DNA of 64,000 bases from Candidatus Bathyarchaeota archaeon (GCA_005888745.1 VBBS01000029.1:75709-139708), one strand, 5' to 3'. Numbered from the stretch's first letter, positions 52,625 to 61,893 are shown. Numbers and translations are program-made. Notes: generated by a model not told the origin, from the sequence alone.

Positions 52625-53917
52625 TTAGTTGTGAGTTGGTAGCAGTTCGAGATATGAGTGTGTTAGGATTTTTGTGACGCTCACTAGGTCGTTTATGCGG
52701 ACGTGTTCGTCTATTCCGTGAATGTTGCTGTCCTGTCGTGTTGCGCCCAGCACGGCTACTGGTATGCCTAGTTTGCTGACAACTGCCATGTCAGTCGACC
52801 CCTGACTTCCAGCTGGCGGCGTGTCCCGTCCCAGAACTTTTCGCGCCTGTTTCCTGACTATTCTGACCAGCTTGTGGTTGGGAGGCGTGATCATCGGATC
52901 ATATCCTAAAATTTTCTTCATCGAAATCTTCGCTGGACTCGTTTTTGCGAACTCTCTCACAACCCTGCCGATCTCTTTCTCAACCTCTCCCGCTTTCTCT
53001 TCGGGTATGAATCGTCGGTCGACTAGGATCTCGCATGTATCTGGTATGATGTTGCCTTTCAAGCCGCCTTTGATCATGTTCACGTAGAGGCCTGGCCGCA
53101 TCATCTTCGTCCCATACAATGGCTCCGCCGGAATCCTCGACCTCCTCTTCCCAATCTCCCCACCCAGAACCTTCAATTTCTCGATCAAACCAGCAGCCTC
53201 TTCAATCGCGTTGATACCGGTCCAGCCACGGCCCGAATGCGCTGCCTCGCCCTTGACAGTGATGACAAACTCGGAATCACCAAGACTCGCCACATGAAGC
53301 ACCTCTATCCCGCTATCAGTCGAAATGCAATAGTCAATGTCCGCCGTTATCACATGTTTGTCGACAAGATGGTTGACGCCCGTGTACCCTCCTACCTCCT
53401 CGTCCGTGGTAAAAGTGGGAATAATCGACCCGCCAAAATTCACGCCAGTCTCAACCAACGCCTTCAACGAAAAAATCGTAGAAGCGTCCGAGCCTTTCAT
53501 ATCAGCCGCGCCCCGTCCATAGATCTTACCACTCCTAATCGTCGGCTCAAACGGGTCGTTGGTCCATCCTGACGGATCCGCTGGGACAACATCCACATGC
53601 CCGTTGAGAAGTATCTTCGGACCTTCACCCTCACCCTTGAGAGTCGCATACGTATTCGGTCTAGGACCCTTCAGCCCAACCTCAGGGCTAACCCTCCTTT
53701 TGATCGTGACCTCGGGAATATGGCTCACAGAAGGCGTAACCCCCAGCTCTTTGAGCTCGCCTGCAAGAATCTGCGAGATCTTCGGATAGTTCAGACCCGG
53801 AGGAACAGTAGTATCAATTTTGACAAGGCGGCAGGTAAGATCGACTAGATCCTTCTTGTGAGCATCAATCCAGCGGTCAACTTGTCTCCTAACAGCTTGA
53901 GATGCCAAGGGTTTCAC
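52625..53917 (-). CDS. M20 family metallopeptidase (ArgE/DapE-like)
   Basis: A 430-residue zinc peptidase or deacylase. The metal sites are intact: GHVDVVPADP, GRGAADMKG (bridging Asp) and TTDEEVGG (catalytic Glu and ligand). The lid domain is marked by GEAAHSGRGWTGINAIE. Length is right for ArgE/DapE or carboxypeptidase G2-like enzymes; the substrate is not clear. ATG 53917. It is a lone gene facing away from the ABC pair at 54 kb. Confidence 0.92.
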   Translation of the reverse strand: MKPLASQAVRRQVDRWIDAHKKDLVDLTCRLVKIDTTVPPGLNYPKISQILAGELKELGVTPSVSHIPEVTIKRRVSPEVGLKGPRPNTYATLKGEGEGPKILLNGHVDVVPADPSGWTNDPFEPTIRSGKIYGRGAADMKGSDASTIFSLKALVETGVNFGGSIIPTFTTDEEVGGYTGVNHLVDKHVITADIDYCISTDSGIEVLHVASLGDSEFVITVKGEAAHSGRGWTGINAIEEAAGLIEKLKVLGGEIGKRRSRIPAEPLYGTKMMRPGLYVNMIKGGLKGNIIPDTCEILVDRRFIPEEKAGEVEKEIGRVVREFAKTSPAKISMKKILGYDPMITPPNHKLVRIVRKQARKVLGRDTPPAGSQGSTDMAVVSKLGIPVAVLGATRQDSNIHGIDEHVRINDLVSVTKILTHSYLELLPTHN

Positions 53918-54018
53918 TCAGAAGCAAGATAGTCCAGGCTTAATTGGTTTTCACCAACTCGGTCGTTAAGTATCGCTAATCGTTCTAGATCACCTATTCT
54001 TCGGAGGGAGTCAACGCG

Positions 54019-54774
54019 ATGGTCGAGATATCTATCGAAAACCTGACCAAAAATTACGGAACCCTGGTGGCTCTGGATAACGTCTCTCTCAAGATAGGTT
54101 CAGCCGAGGTCTTCGGGCTTCTCGGACCAAACGGCGCTGGTAAGAGTACTCTTCTGAAAATCCTGGTCGGAATACTCAGGCCAACCAGCGGGACAATTCA
54201 ACTAGGCGAGTACGACATTCTCGCCAACCCGGAGAAGGCGAAGAAACTGATCGGGTACTTGCCGGAGAACCCCAGCCTATACACCGGTCTAACGACCTTA
54301 GAGTTCCTCCAGTTTGTCGGAAAGATCCGTAGGGTCGCAGATGATCTTCTCGACCAGGAGATTCTTGAATCATTGAAGAGTTTCGAGTTGGAGGAGAAGC
54401 GTAACAGTCTGGTTGGTAGCTTGTCGAAAGGGATGAAGCAGAAGGTGGCGTTGATCGCCACCAGTCTCCACAGCCCCTCAGTTCTTGTCTTGGATGAGCC
54501 GTTGACAGCGTTGGATCCGAAGACTCGGGTTTCGGTGAAGGACTGGATTGGCGGTCAGACGAAGAGAGGCGTTACCACCATCCTGTCGACTCATGACTTG
54601 GATGTTGCTCAGATGCATGCGGGGAAGATTGCGATCATCGACCATGGAAAAATTGTGGCAGTGGGAGACGTTGAGAGTCTCCGGAGAATGGCGAATACGG
54701 CGAGTGATGCGAGATTGGAGGACGTGTTTCTACAGTTGACCGAGGAAAAGGGCGAGGAGCGGACCAGACACTGA
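54019..54774 (+). CDS. ABC transporter ATP-binding protein
   Basis: A 251-residue ATPase subunit: Walker A GPNGAGKST, signature SLSKGMKQKV, Walker B VLVLDEPLTALDP and H-loop LSTHDLDVAQ. It lacks the long C-terminal extension of the first ABC protein at 66-1019. ATG 54019 with GGAGG about 13 bases upstream. The permease gene follows 35 bases later. Exporter-type system of unknown substrate. Confidence 0.94.
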   Translation: MVEISIENLTKNYGTLVALDNVSLKIGSAEVFGLLGPNGAGKSTLLKILVGILRPTSGTIQLGEYDILANPEKAKKLIGYLPENPSLYTGLTTLEFLQFVGKIRRVADDLLDQEILESLKSFELEEKRNSLVGSLSKGMKQKVALIATSLHSPSVLVLDEPLTALDPKTRVSVKDWIGGQTKRGVTTILSTHDLDVAQMHAGKIAIIDHGKIVAVGDVESLRRMANTASDARLEDVFLQLTEEKGEERTRH

Positions 54775-54809
54775 GCGTTCCCGGCCCACTAGGGACCATC
54801 GGCACTCTT

Positions 54810-56378
54810 ATGCGATATTGGGTTAAGGGGCGATTCACAAGAGCGACGATTCTGGGCCTCGTTATCGGGGAAGCTTTCTCGGTGATCTTCATTCTTTTCG
54901 GTAGCTCCACGTATCTCTCCTTCTCCAACAGAGTTGGCTTATCGACAGGTCTCTCGGAAGTGGCTCTGAGCCTTTTCCTCGCATTGTTTCTTGTCGGTTT
55001 GATACAGAGCGGCTTCAATGGGAGCGGGCTCCCGTTGAGTGCAAGCGATGTGGATTACGTATTCACTTCTCCCGTACCGCCGCGTGAGGTCTTTGCGGCC
55101 AAAGTCCTGTTGAACTCGCTCACCACTGTACTGTTCGGGTTTCCCCCGATCATCGTGTTATACTCGCGATTTTCCGCGTACTACCACACTTCGTGGTCTG
55201 CAGCTGTCTTGGCCGGGCTCGTGACCCTGGTCTTTCTCGTAATCGGGCTCTTGCTAAGCGCTGACATTACACTCTCACTTGGACATGGGCTGGGCGAGAG
55301 GAAGAAGATGTGGAGGAACCTCTTCATCGTGCTCGTCATGGTTGTCAGCCTGCTCCCCATCACTTTGCTCATTCCCGGAATCCCAGCGGGAATAGCTGAC
55401 GTCACACGGGTCCTGCCGAACGGACTAGCCGCCACGGTAAGCGTAGGTCTTGTAAGCGGGACCGCCGGAGGGCTCACGTATCTTACAGACCTCCTTTTGC
55501 TATTCGCCTGGCTCGGGGTAGTTCTGCTTTTGGGCGTGAGGATGTCGCGCGGGCACTTCTACGACCTCCTCGAAGTGTCATCCACCAATACCGAAAAATT
55601 TGATCGTCCAAATCAGGTCTCTCAGTTGGACCCGAGGGGAAAGTCCATCTGGTCTATCGTGAGACTCAAGGAGAAGATCCTGATAAGCCGTACCAGGGAG
55701 GCGAGAGCGCAGCTCATCAGCATCATCTTTCTCGCAGGCTTCATGATCATCTACGCTCTATCAGGCTCTTTCCAATCCTCCCCAACCTCGTTCCTCTTCA
55801 TCCTCTTCATAATCGGATCCTTCGGCTCCGGAACCGCGTCCAGATGGATAGAGAAAGAACGGCTCTGGATTCTGAAATCGTCCCCAGTAAGCATGCGGAG
55901 ATACGTGAAGGAAGTTTATCGGGCTCGGGCTGCGCCCTTGCTGCTGTATCTTGCCCCAGTGGTCATCGCCGTCGGCGTCCCACTAATTCTCGGAGGCCTC
56001 TCTCAGCCATCATTATTGTTAGGGGTGATCCTCGCGCTGCCAGGAGCACTACAAATTGCTAGTATTACTATGGCAGGAGGGATGTTCTTCGCCTCGAAGT
56101 ACGGACAGAGCTCAACCGAAGACATCCTATCATCTCAAGCACAAGAACTAGCAGACATTCGAAGATTCCTCTTCCAGACAATCATCAACCTCGTAATGGT
56201 TTCACCCGTAATCCTGCTGGTCTTCGTCTCGGCAGGACTCGTGGCCATACTTGGGCCAAGCTATCTCCCAATTCTTGCACTTGGACTCTTATCGATCTCA
56301 ATCATCTTCACTAGTTTCTCGATCAACTTTCTCCTGAACAAAGCCGGCGACGCGGTCACTGGGAGAGAAGACCTGTAG
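54810..56378 (+). CDS. ABC exporter permease
   Basis: A 522-residue integral membrane protein with about twelve hydrophobic segments in two blocks split by a soluble stretch (about residues 250-300). FTSPVPPREVFAAKVLLNSL and ILKSSPVSMRRYVKEVYRARAA are the two conserved cytoplasmic segments of this large permease type, where the protein contacts the ATPase. ATG 54810. It completes the transport unit with the preceding gene. Substrate unknown. Confidence 0.85.
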   Translation: MRYWVKGRFTRATILGLVIGEAFSVIFILFGSSTYLSFSNRVGLSTGLSEVALSLFLALFLVGLIQSGFNGSGLPLSASDVDYVFTSPVPPREVFAAKVLLNSLTTVLFGFPPIIVLYSRFSAYYHTSWSAAVLAGLVTLVFLVIGLLLSADITLSLGHGLGERKKMWRNLFIVLVMVVSLLPITLLIPGIPAGIADVTRVLPNGLAATVSVGLVSGTAGGLTYLTDLLLLFAWLGVVLLLGVRMSRGHFYDLLEVSSTNTEKFDRPNQVSQLDPRGKSIWSIVRLKEKILISRTREARAQLISIIFLAGFMIIYALSGSFQSSPTSFLFILFIIGSFGSGTASRWIEKERLWILKSSPVSMRRYVKEVYRARAAPLLLYLAPVVIAVGVPLILGGLSQPSLLLGVILALPGALQIASITMAGGMFFASKYGQSSTEDILSSQAQELADIRRFLFQTIINLVMVSPVILLVFVSAGLVAILGPSYLPILALGLLSISIIFTSFSINFLLNKAGDAVTGREDL

Positions 56379-56392
56379 CTCGTTTCAAAGTC

Positions 56393-56665
56393 ATGCACCG
56401 CTATCTTGTGCTAATCTATCTGTTGGGAGTGCCCATTGTTGCGCTAACTATTCGGTATGAGCTTGGCTCTACCTATTTGTGGTTAGGTTATCTCTTTCTC
56501 TGGGTGAATTGCTTGCGAATCTTGATCGCGGGCCCACTTCACGGTCAGTGCGGTTACTATTACGATTTCCTTGCTCTTTTTCTCGACGTGCTGATCTACA
56601 CAGGTGGGGGGTATTCGCTGCTCGGTTGTTACACTTTTCTCCGAAATGCTAAACGAAAACTCTGA
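56393..56665 (+). CDS. small membrane protein
   Basis: A 90-residue protein with three hydrophobic segments (near residues 4-22, 27-47, 58-80). ATG 56393, 15 bases after the permease stop, so it may be in the same transcript. It has no recognised family. Confidence 0.5.
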   Translation: MHRYLVLIYLLGVPIVALTIRYELGSTYLWLGYLFLWVNCLRILIAGPLHGQCGYYYDFLALFLDVLIYTGGGYSLLGCYTFLRNAKRKL

Positions 56666-56743
56666 GATGATGAAGGCTCTTTTCGAAGCATTACTACTGC
56701 CTGAGAGAGGCTGAACATTTGTCCGGAGCTCGAAAGGCATAAG

Positions 56744-57190
56744 ATGACGGGTTCCAAGCCGAGCTCGACCATGCAGGCACCGTCAACAGCCGGGACAAAA
56801 CCTGGATTGAGCGCACCTCGGAAGCTCGCGATGACCGGAATAGTTCTCTACATTGTCGGTTTTGCTCTTGGGGGAGTAGGCAACCAGGTTCAAGGAGCCC
56901 TTCCCGTCACACCGTTCGCGGACACGCTCACTGCGCTAGGGTTTGTACTCGCGTTGGTCGCTGCCTCGCGAGCTGGAAGCACTCTCCGAGAAATTCTGAT
57001 AGTTGGGATCGTCTTCGGGATTGGCACGTTTTACATTGGCGAGCCCCATTCGACACACATAGGCTCTGGTCTCGGATTCGGCCTTGAGCACTTGACCCAC
57101 ATCTTTATCGGCCTTGCGTTGATGATGACTGCCACCGCATTATCGGTCGTGCTTACCTTCTATCACTCCAGACACTCGTCTCCTCGATGA
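56744..57190 (+). CDS. small membrane protein
   Basis: A 148-residue protein with a 30-residue polar N-terminal tail and four hydrophobic segments (near residues 30-48, 58-80, 83-102, 113-140). No family is recognised. The G+C content is ordinary. A T-run terminator follows the stop. Confidence 0.55.
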   Translation: MTGSKPSSTMQAPSTAGTKPGLSAPRKLAMTGIVLYIVGFALGGVGNQVQGALPVTPFADTLTALGFVLALVAASRAGSTLREILIVGIVFGIGTFYIGEPHSTHIGSGLGFGLEHLTHIFIGLALMMTATALSVVLTFYHSRHSSPR

Positions 57191-57224
57191 GCCAGTAACA
57201 GATCGTCGTCAGCCCGGATCTGGA

Positions 57225-57230
57225 TTTTTT
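57225..57230 (+). terminator. T-run terminator
   Basis: TTTTTT about 35 bases after the stop of the membrane protein gene, in G+C-rich surroundings. A simple T-run is how archaeal RNA polymerase usually stops. Confidence 0.4.
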
Positions 57231-57246
57231 CATATCAAATAAGACG

Positions 57247-58076
57247 TTACTCAGTTGAACGAGATGCCATGATCGAGTCAATTATTATTGCCATCGCGTC
57301 CGTCCCGTTACAGTCCACCTGAACGTAGTTCTGTTGCCCAGTAGTTATTGCATAATCGACCTCGAATCTACCTTACTGATTTGTTATGTTAGTGAACCCT
57401 GGTACCGAGCCATTTGGATAATGTGGTCCGCAAGGACCAGCGTCGTTTATCGGAATGCTGGCTATCACAAAGTCCTGTGTAGAGGTATGTATGGAGGTAG
57501 AACAAGTGCCATGGGTAAAGCTTGCAGTACAGTCACCGCAGTCAGGACCCGGACAGGAGACAGTTGCAGGAACCGACGGATCCTGATCGAAGATTGTCGA
57601 GGTGTCGGCACCCGAGATGGCGAGAGCTTGCATTCCCCAGACTGAGCAGCAGCATCGATGTGCAACCACCGTGATATTGTCAGAGTCTAACGGTAAGGTA
57701 GCTATGGCATAGTATTCCCAGATTGTTTGAGCCTGGGCTTCATAGGATGTCTGAGAGGCATAAGAGAGACGCTGGGTAAAGGTCAGACCCGTATCGTTGC
57801 TGATTGATAATAGTGAATTGTTACAACATGTTTCAACGATCACGAGAATCACATCGTTCTCTTGGTTGTTGTCAGTAGCTGTGATTCTATGCAAAACTGT
57901 CTTTGACAATGGTTGACTCCCAAGCCATCCAACCCTAGCGATGATTCCGCTCTCACGGATCTGGTTCCGACCCCTACAAGGTTAGCCGACGAGATCAACA
58001 GGGGAAGGAGGGACCAGTAAATCCACTTTCGTGAGCCCACAAGAACAACTTCCAGTTTGTAAGGTAAGGTCACCAA
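57247..58076 (-). pseudogene. secreted protein gene with frameshift and in-frame stop
   Basis: A signal peptide (KWIYWSLLPLLISSANLVG) and mature start AESSLGLDGLG are in one frame from about 58076. At a GGG run (plus 57919-57921) the frame must shift by one base to continue SQPLSKTVLHRIT, then NDVILVIVETCCNN, GLTFTQRLSYASQ and DNITVVAH. This second frame meets TAA at 57375-57373, but in the same frame beyond it comes FEVDYAITTGQQNYVQVD and DAMAIIIDSIMA to a stop at 57247. That C-terminal end resembles the same family (secreted proteins with NDVI and WAMIVDA strands) in Thaumarchaea. Two lesions indicate a pseudogene. Confidence 0.65.
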
Positions 58077-58196
58077 AATATTTCAACGGGCCCTGTACAA
58101 GCGACTAGTGCTAGACACTAAGGACGAGCATGGTGAGCACAAAGGGACGCCAGATCCGTTCGACAGATCGAACTGATCCCGAAAAAACTGCCGGTC

Positions 58197-58206
58197 TTAT
58201 ATTTAT
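58197..58206 (+). promoter_or_regulatory. TATA-like box for the GNAT gene
   Basis: TTATATTTAT centred about 34 bases before ATG 58236, a strong archaeal TATA box in mixed sequence. It supports ATG 58236 as start of a short-leader transcript. Confidence 0.55.
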
Positions 58207-58235
58207 CTGACAATTGTTGGTTCCGTAATCAGGCA

Positions 58236-59174
58236 ATGCCGGACGTGTCGTATCGGAAGGCGAGAGTGGAAGATTTCCCTGTAATCCTTACTCTCATGAG
58301 AAGCTCGTTTGACGTCGTCTTACGGGATCATGGGTTCTTGGACTCGTCACCGTTCGCGTCCTCCCGAATGCCGGCGGTGCCTCAGCAGGGTTTTCCCTGG
58401 TTCGAAATGGGCCTGAAAGAAGACGGCGAGGGGTTCTGGGTGGCAGAGGTTGAAGGAAAGGTCGCTGGAATAACGTTGAGCTGGGTTCGAGGATCACTAT
58501 GGTATCTCGCACACTTGTTCGTTTCCCAAGAACATCAGGGTCTCAACATCGGACAGAACCTGATGGAGATAGCAATGAAACATCACAAGGGGCCGGCTAT
58601 CACGAACCGAGCCTTGGTAACCTTCGCCTACAACCCTGTTTCAATCTCACTCTACGCGCGTTACGGAATCTATCCTCGCGAACCACTATACTGGATGGAA
58701 GGACCAAGCCAACATGTGAAGACTGACATCTCGAATACGAAACTGCGAAGCGAGAAAGTTGTAGATTTTGAGAAGAGCAGAGGCGTTCTCTCCCGGCTCG
58801 ATGAGCTCAATCTTGGCTATGCTCGAGAGAAGAACCACGAGTTTCTGCAGAGCCTTCCCACCGTCCGTTGTCACCTATTCTCCTCCGGAGACAACCCTGT
58901 CGGGTACGCGTATGTATGGCAGAACGGAAGAGTAGGCCCACTAGCGACCATATCGCATGAAACATTTCGAGATGTGTTGAAAGCCGCTTTCAAATTGGCC
59001 GCAGCAGAAGGCGCCCCCAACGTGGGCATTGCAGCAACAGGCTCGAACGAGCAACTGATGCAGGTTGCTCTCGACCAGAAAATGAGAATACTCGACAACT
59101 ATCTCTTCATGTCCTCAAAGCCGTTCCCCAACTTCTCCAACTACGTGTTATACCCAACAGGCGCAATGCTCTAG
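58236..59174 (+). CDS. tandem GNAT acetyltransferase
   Basis: A 312-residue protein with two GNAT-like halves. The first is clear: YRKARVEDFPVILTLMRSSF, FWVAEVEGKVAGITLSWVR, YLAHLFVSQEHQGLNIGQN (acetyl-CoA loop QxxGxG-like) and NPVSISLYARYGI. The second half (about 180-312) has a weaker VGYAYVWQNGRVGPLATI. Such two-domain GNATs modify small molecules or proteins. A strong TATA box precedes it. The next gene follows after 21 bases. Confidence 0.83.
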   Translation: MPDVSYRKARVEDFPVILTLMRSSFDVVLRDHGFLDSSPFASSRMPAVPQQGFPWFEMGLKEDGEGFWVAEVEGKVAGITLSWVRGSLWYLAHLFVSQEHQGLNIGQNLMEIAMKHHKGPAITNRALVTFAYNPVSISLYARYGIYPREPLYWMEGPSQHVKTDISNTKLRSEKVVDFEKSRGVLSRLDELNLGYAREKNHEFLQSLPTVRCHLFSSGDNPVGYAYVWQNGRVGPLATISHETFRDVLKAAFKLAAAEGAPNVGIAATGSNEQLMQVALDQKMRILDNYLFMSSKPFPNFSNYVLYPTGAML

Positions 59175-59195
59175 AAACGCGGTCACCGATCGACC

Positions 59196-59633
59196 TTGGA
59201 CGATCTTCTCAACAATTTGATCGGACGCTGGTCGCTAACAGGAAAGATGGGCGACGTATCCCTATACCAGGAGGTCAACGCAAAATGGGTCTTGCGGGAA
59301 TTGTTCGTGGAGATGCGCTTCTCCCCAATAAGGGCTGGTGAGGAGGGAAACCCCGACTATGAAGCCCTCTATCTCATCGGATATGACAAGAAAACCAACG
59401 AATACGTTCTGCACCTGTTCGACACGTTCGGGGTGACCTCGAAACCCGTCCCAGGAGTCGGCACTCGCAAGGACAATTCTATTCGTTTCAAGTTCGATTA
59501 TACGATCGGACCGTGGTACAACACGTTCACGTGGAATCCCGACCAGAAGACCTGGAAGAATATGATCATGTATGAACGGAAAGATGGAAGTGAGGGCACC
59601 TTCGCCGTGAAAGAATTGACTCTTATCCAATAG
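59196..59633 (+). CDS. DUF1579-like beta-barrel protein
   Basis: A 145-residue lipocalin-like barrel: LIGRWSLTGKMGDVSLYQEV, WVLRELFVEMRFSP and YEALYLIGYDKKTNEYVLH match DUF1579-type proteins of unknown function. TTG start at 59196. It lies 21 bases after the GNAT gene, so an operon. A terminator-like T-run follows. Confidence 0.72.
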   Translation: MDDLLNNLIGRWSLTGKMGDVSLYQEVNAKWVLRELFVEMRFSPIRAGEEGNPDYEALYLIGYDKKTNEYVLHLFDTFGVTSKPVPGVGTRKDNSIRFKFDYTIGPWYNTFTWNPDQKTWKNMIMYERKDGSEGTFAVKELTLIQ

Positions 59634-59651
59634 AACGCTGTGGAAAGGTAG

Positions 59652-59667
59652 AAAAAAAGGGGTTTTT
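59652..59667. terminator. bidirectional terminator
   Basis: A run of seven A (59652-59658) and a run of five T (59663-59667) flank GGGG. They can end the plus-strand gene at 59633 and the minus-strand gene at 59691. Confidence 0.4.
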
Positions 59668-59690
59668 CGGACTGGGATGATCCGTGTTGC

Positions 59691-60062
59691 CTAGGCTGTT
59701 CCAGTGACGTCTACGTCCGAGCTGCTTTCGACATTGTCCGCTTGACCGTTATCTATGTCGGCCACTGTGCCATCGTCCAAGTCAGCTGTGGCATGGTCGT
59801 TCACGTCTGCTCCTGAGCCATTATCCATGTCAGCGGTCGCGCCATCGTCCGTGTCAGCCGTAGCGCCGTCGTCAGTATCCGTGTTGTCATCCGCATCAGT
59901 CGTCTGGTCGGTTGAATCTGTCTTATCGTCAACGTCGTGATTCGGGCCCTTCGGATCGCTTATACTGCTCGTCGGAGCAAGGTGCACGGCATGGCTGATG
60001 GCAATTGCAGGGAGAAGCATGATTGCGGCAGCGAGGAGGATTAGGGCTATCTTATTCGAGAT
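59691..60062 (-). CDS. secreted Asp-rich repeat protein
   Basis: A short protein that, from the first ATG (60020), starts MLLPAIAISHAVHLAPTSS. The frame stays open upstream to SNKIALILLAAAIMLLP, which completes a proper signal peptide if translation starts at the ATC codon 60062-60060, just after GGTGA. The mature part has short repeats of Asp/Asn-Gly-Ala-Thr-Ala (DTDDGATADTDDGATADM and similar), strongly acidic, like calcium-binding or surface-display repeats. No membrane anchor. Start uncertain. Confidence 0.6.
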   Translation of the reverse strand: MSNKIALILLAAAIMLLPAIAISHAVHLAPTSSISDPKGPNHDVDDKTDSTDQTTDADDNTDTDDGATADTDDGATADMDNGSGADVNDHATADLDDGTVADIDNGQADNVESSSDVDVTGTA

Positions 60063-60101
60063 GGTTCACCCCACACGAAGGTAGTATTACGCATAGGCTT
60101 G

Positions 60102-60239
60102 TTATCGTGAAGGCCCGAAGGATAATCCAATGGTTTTGAACAACTGTTCAAGGACCGTTTTTGGTTCTGATAACTCTTCGGGAGTTACCTTGCTCTCATC
60201 GACTCTGGGGATTACCGTCGTCGTCGGGTTCCCCTTCAT
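60102..60239 (-). CDS. short protein MKGNP, copy A
   Basis: A 45-residue protein MKGNPTTTVIPRVDESK followed by VTPEELSEPKTVLEQLF to a stop at 60102. GGTGA precedes ATG by four bases. The first 17 codons and the leader upstream are almost the same as those of copy B at 63817-63972. No family is recognised. The two copies together support it as a real gene family or repeated 5' module. Confidence 0.5.
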   Translation of the reverse strand: MKGNPTTTVIPRVDESKVTPEELSEPKTVLEQLFKTIGLSFGPSR

Positions 60240-60267
60240 TGCTTCACCTGAGAGCCCTTGCGCCCTT
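60189..60267 (-). repeat. dispersed repeat, copy A
   Basis: 79 bases that match 63922-64000 at about 72 positions with no gaps, spanning the ribosome-binding site and the first 17 codons of the MKGNP proteins (minus strand). Upstream of the aligned part only this segment is shared; the bodies of the two genes then differ. Confidence 0.75.
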
Positions 60268-60636
60268 CATTATTTGGGCCTCGAACGGTCGAACCTCAAC
60301 CGCCCGCTTTCGAGCTATACACTCGGGAGCTTGACATTGCCAGCATGGATTTTACGCTTGTCAGGCAACCTGTTATCCTATATCGCGCCTGTCCCGGATC
60401 GTGGTCACTCCGTCATCTCCGGTAATGACAGGCGTTCATTCGACGACTGCCTAATCGCACCGATCATAACACCATGCAAAATAAGTATAGTGGATAGCGA
60501 AAATGAATATCCCGAAGAGTAATCAGAACGCCGTTTTTCAGGTTCTACTGAACGCGAATCCCCAAGTTCGGGCCATCATGTCGGCTGAAGGGTCCCCGGG
60601 AAAGGATAGGGTAATTGGAATCATGCATGGTCTTGT
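60268..60636. other. intergenic region without a recognised gene
   Basis: About 370 bases between the repeat copy and the zinc-ribbon gene. A 130-codon frame on the plus strand covers much of it but has no ribosome site or recognisable motif, and it reads the repeat in the wrong direction. An A-rich stretch near 60478-60490 could be promoter-like. Nothing else is seen. Confidence 0.45.
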
Positions 60637-60804
60637 TCAGCAGTCCGCGCATCCAGTTCTTAGAGGTTCGAAGATTGTTTCGCCGCAGTGTTCGCAGACG
60701 AGAATTTTTCCGATGAACTCGTTGTCAGAACGATACATTGTTTCATGAGTCGTAGGAGTGCTGCACGTCCGACAGAACAGCTGAGGCTCTAGACTGCGAT
60801 CCAT
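60637..60804 (-). CDS. 55-residue zinc-ribbon protein
   Basis: Starts MDRSLEPQLFCRTCSTPTTH, then NEFIGKILVCEHCGETIFEP, and ends GCADC. The CxxC ... CxxCG pairs, 23 residues apart, are a zinc ribbon, and there is an extra C-terminal CADC. Upstream ATG 60804 is the only start. An overlapping plus-strand frame with no motif is judged false. The function is unknown. Confidence 0.65.
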   Translation of the reverse strand: MDRSLEPQLFCRTCSTPTTHETMYRSDNEFIGKILVCEHCGETIFEPLRTGCADC

Positions 60805-60894
60805 GAGGACAGATTAGCATTGCACGCGAGAATAAGCAGGAGAGTGCAGGAAATCTAATGTCCGTTGTTTACGCTCCGGAATGTATCTGGCGAG

Positions 60895-61257
60895 CTATGA
60901 TTCGACGATGACTTTGAATCCGCCGTAGACCATGCGTTTCATGTCAAAGGGCATCTGCTCAGGTGGTACGTCTTTCATGAACGGGTCCTTCATCACTCTT
61001 GCATTGACTAGGTCCCGGTGTTTACGGTCCTTGTACATGATATAGGAGAACACGACTGTCTCGCTAGGCTTCGCCTTTACAGTTCTGGGGAACTTGATCC
61101 CGGCCCATTTTGAGCCAAGGTCGTTGCCAACAGCCTCGACATAATCAAGTGCACCGTGTTTCCGCCAGACTTTCGCCGCCTTCTGAGCCAGATGTTTGTA
61201 GGCTCGGATCTTCTTCTTGGGAACGGCTAGGACGAACCCGTCAACGTAGCCTCGCAT
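60895..61257 (-). CDS. DUF1428 family protein
   Basis: A 120-residue protein typical of DUF1428 (YbaA-like, dimeric alpha-beta barrel): YVDGFVLAVPKKKIRAYKH at the start, WRKHGALDYVEAVGNDLG and KPSETVVFSYIMYKDRKHRD. The length is normal. ATG 61257 with an upstream TATA-like stretch at about 61280-61293 (minus strand). Function unknown. Confidence 0.9.
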   Translation of the reverse strand: MRGYVDGFVLAVPKKKIRAYKHLAQKAAKVWRKHGALDYVEAVGNDLGSKWAGIKFPRTVKAKPSETVVFSYIMYKDRKHRDLVNARVMKDPFMKDVPPEQMPFDMKRMVYGGFKVIVES

Positions 61258-61307
61258 GATCTCGGATTATCAGTCGCAGGTATAGATATGATTTTTTGCA
61301 GAGCGGG

Positions 61308-61838
61308 TTAGAGCGGGATTTCTTTTCCGTTGACGAACAGCTTGTCGGTAACTTTCATCGCCTTCACAATCGTTGCGTGCATGGGGCATCCCTTGTGGGT
61401 ACGCCTCGCCACCTCAACAACCTTCTCAACCGAATCTTTCGTGGTTACCTTGGTCTCGACTGTCACGTCTTTGAACGATGGTTCTGCACCACCAATGCCG
61501 TATTGTCCCCTCCGGTCCCAGTGCCCCCTCACAGAGGTTTCCAGAGAGTCGAACTGCAGGTTGAGGAGGGATGCGTGCCGGGTGAACATCACGTTCTCAC
61601 AGAAGCCTATTGCCGACATGAAAAATTCGAGCGGTGTTGCCGCCTTATCCGTCCCTCCGCTCGGCGTTGGTTCATCGCATCCCAAGGTGAACTTGCCAAC
61701 TTTTGCCTCTTGGTACTGTTGTCCGATCAGTTTAACATCGGCCCTCGATGTCCCAAGCGTTTGGCTGGGCTCTGTTGACTCCTCCAATTTGCGTATCACA
61801 TCTTCGACTATGCTGTGAAAATTCATTGTTTGCTCCAA
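61308..61838 (-). CDS. OsmC family peroxiredoxin-like protein
   Basis: A thiol peroxidase-like protein of 176 residues: TPLEFFMSAIGFCENVMFTR holds the first Cys and HKGCPMHATIVKAMKVT the second, the redox pair of the OsmC/Ohr family, which reduces organic hydroperoxides. The start could be ATG 61838 or ATG 61826 (MNFHSI). Nothing in the neighbourhood shows a matching regulator. Confidence 0.92.
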   Translation of the reverse strand: MEQTMNFHSIVEDVIRKLEESTEPSQTLGTSRADVKLIGQQYQEAKVGKFTLGCDEPTPSGGTDKAATPLEFFMSAIGFCENVMFTRHASLLNLQFDSLETSVRGHWDRRGQYGIGGAEPSFKDVTVETKVTTKDSVEKVVEVARRTHKGCPMHATIVKAMKVTDKLFVNGKEIPL

Positions 61839-61893
61839 GACGATTCCGGCATCAGCCAGTAGTAATAGGCGTTAGGCTTGTTCCTACAATTTT

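Noticed and set aside
60130-60522. 130-codon frame on the plus strand
   Set aside because: No ribosome site, no family, and it reads the MKGNP repeat on the opposite strand.
60503-60748. 81-codon frame on the plus strand
   Set aside because: It overlaps a zinc-ribbon gene on the minus strand that has a clear CxxC pattern; the plus frame has none.
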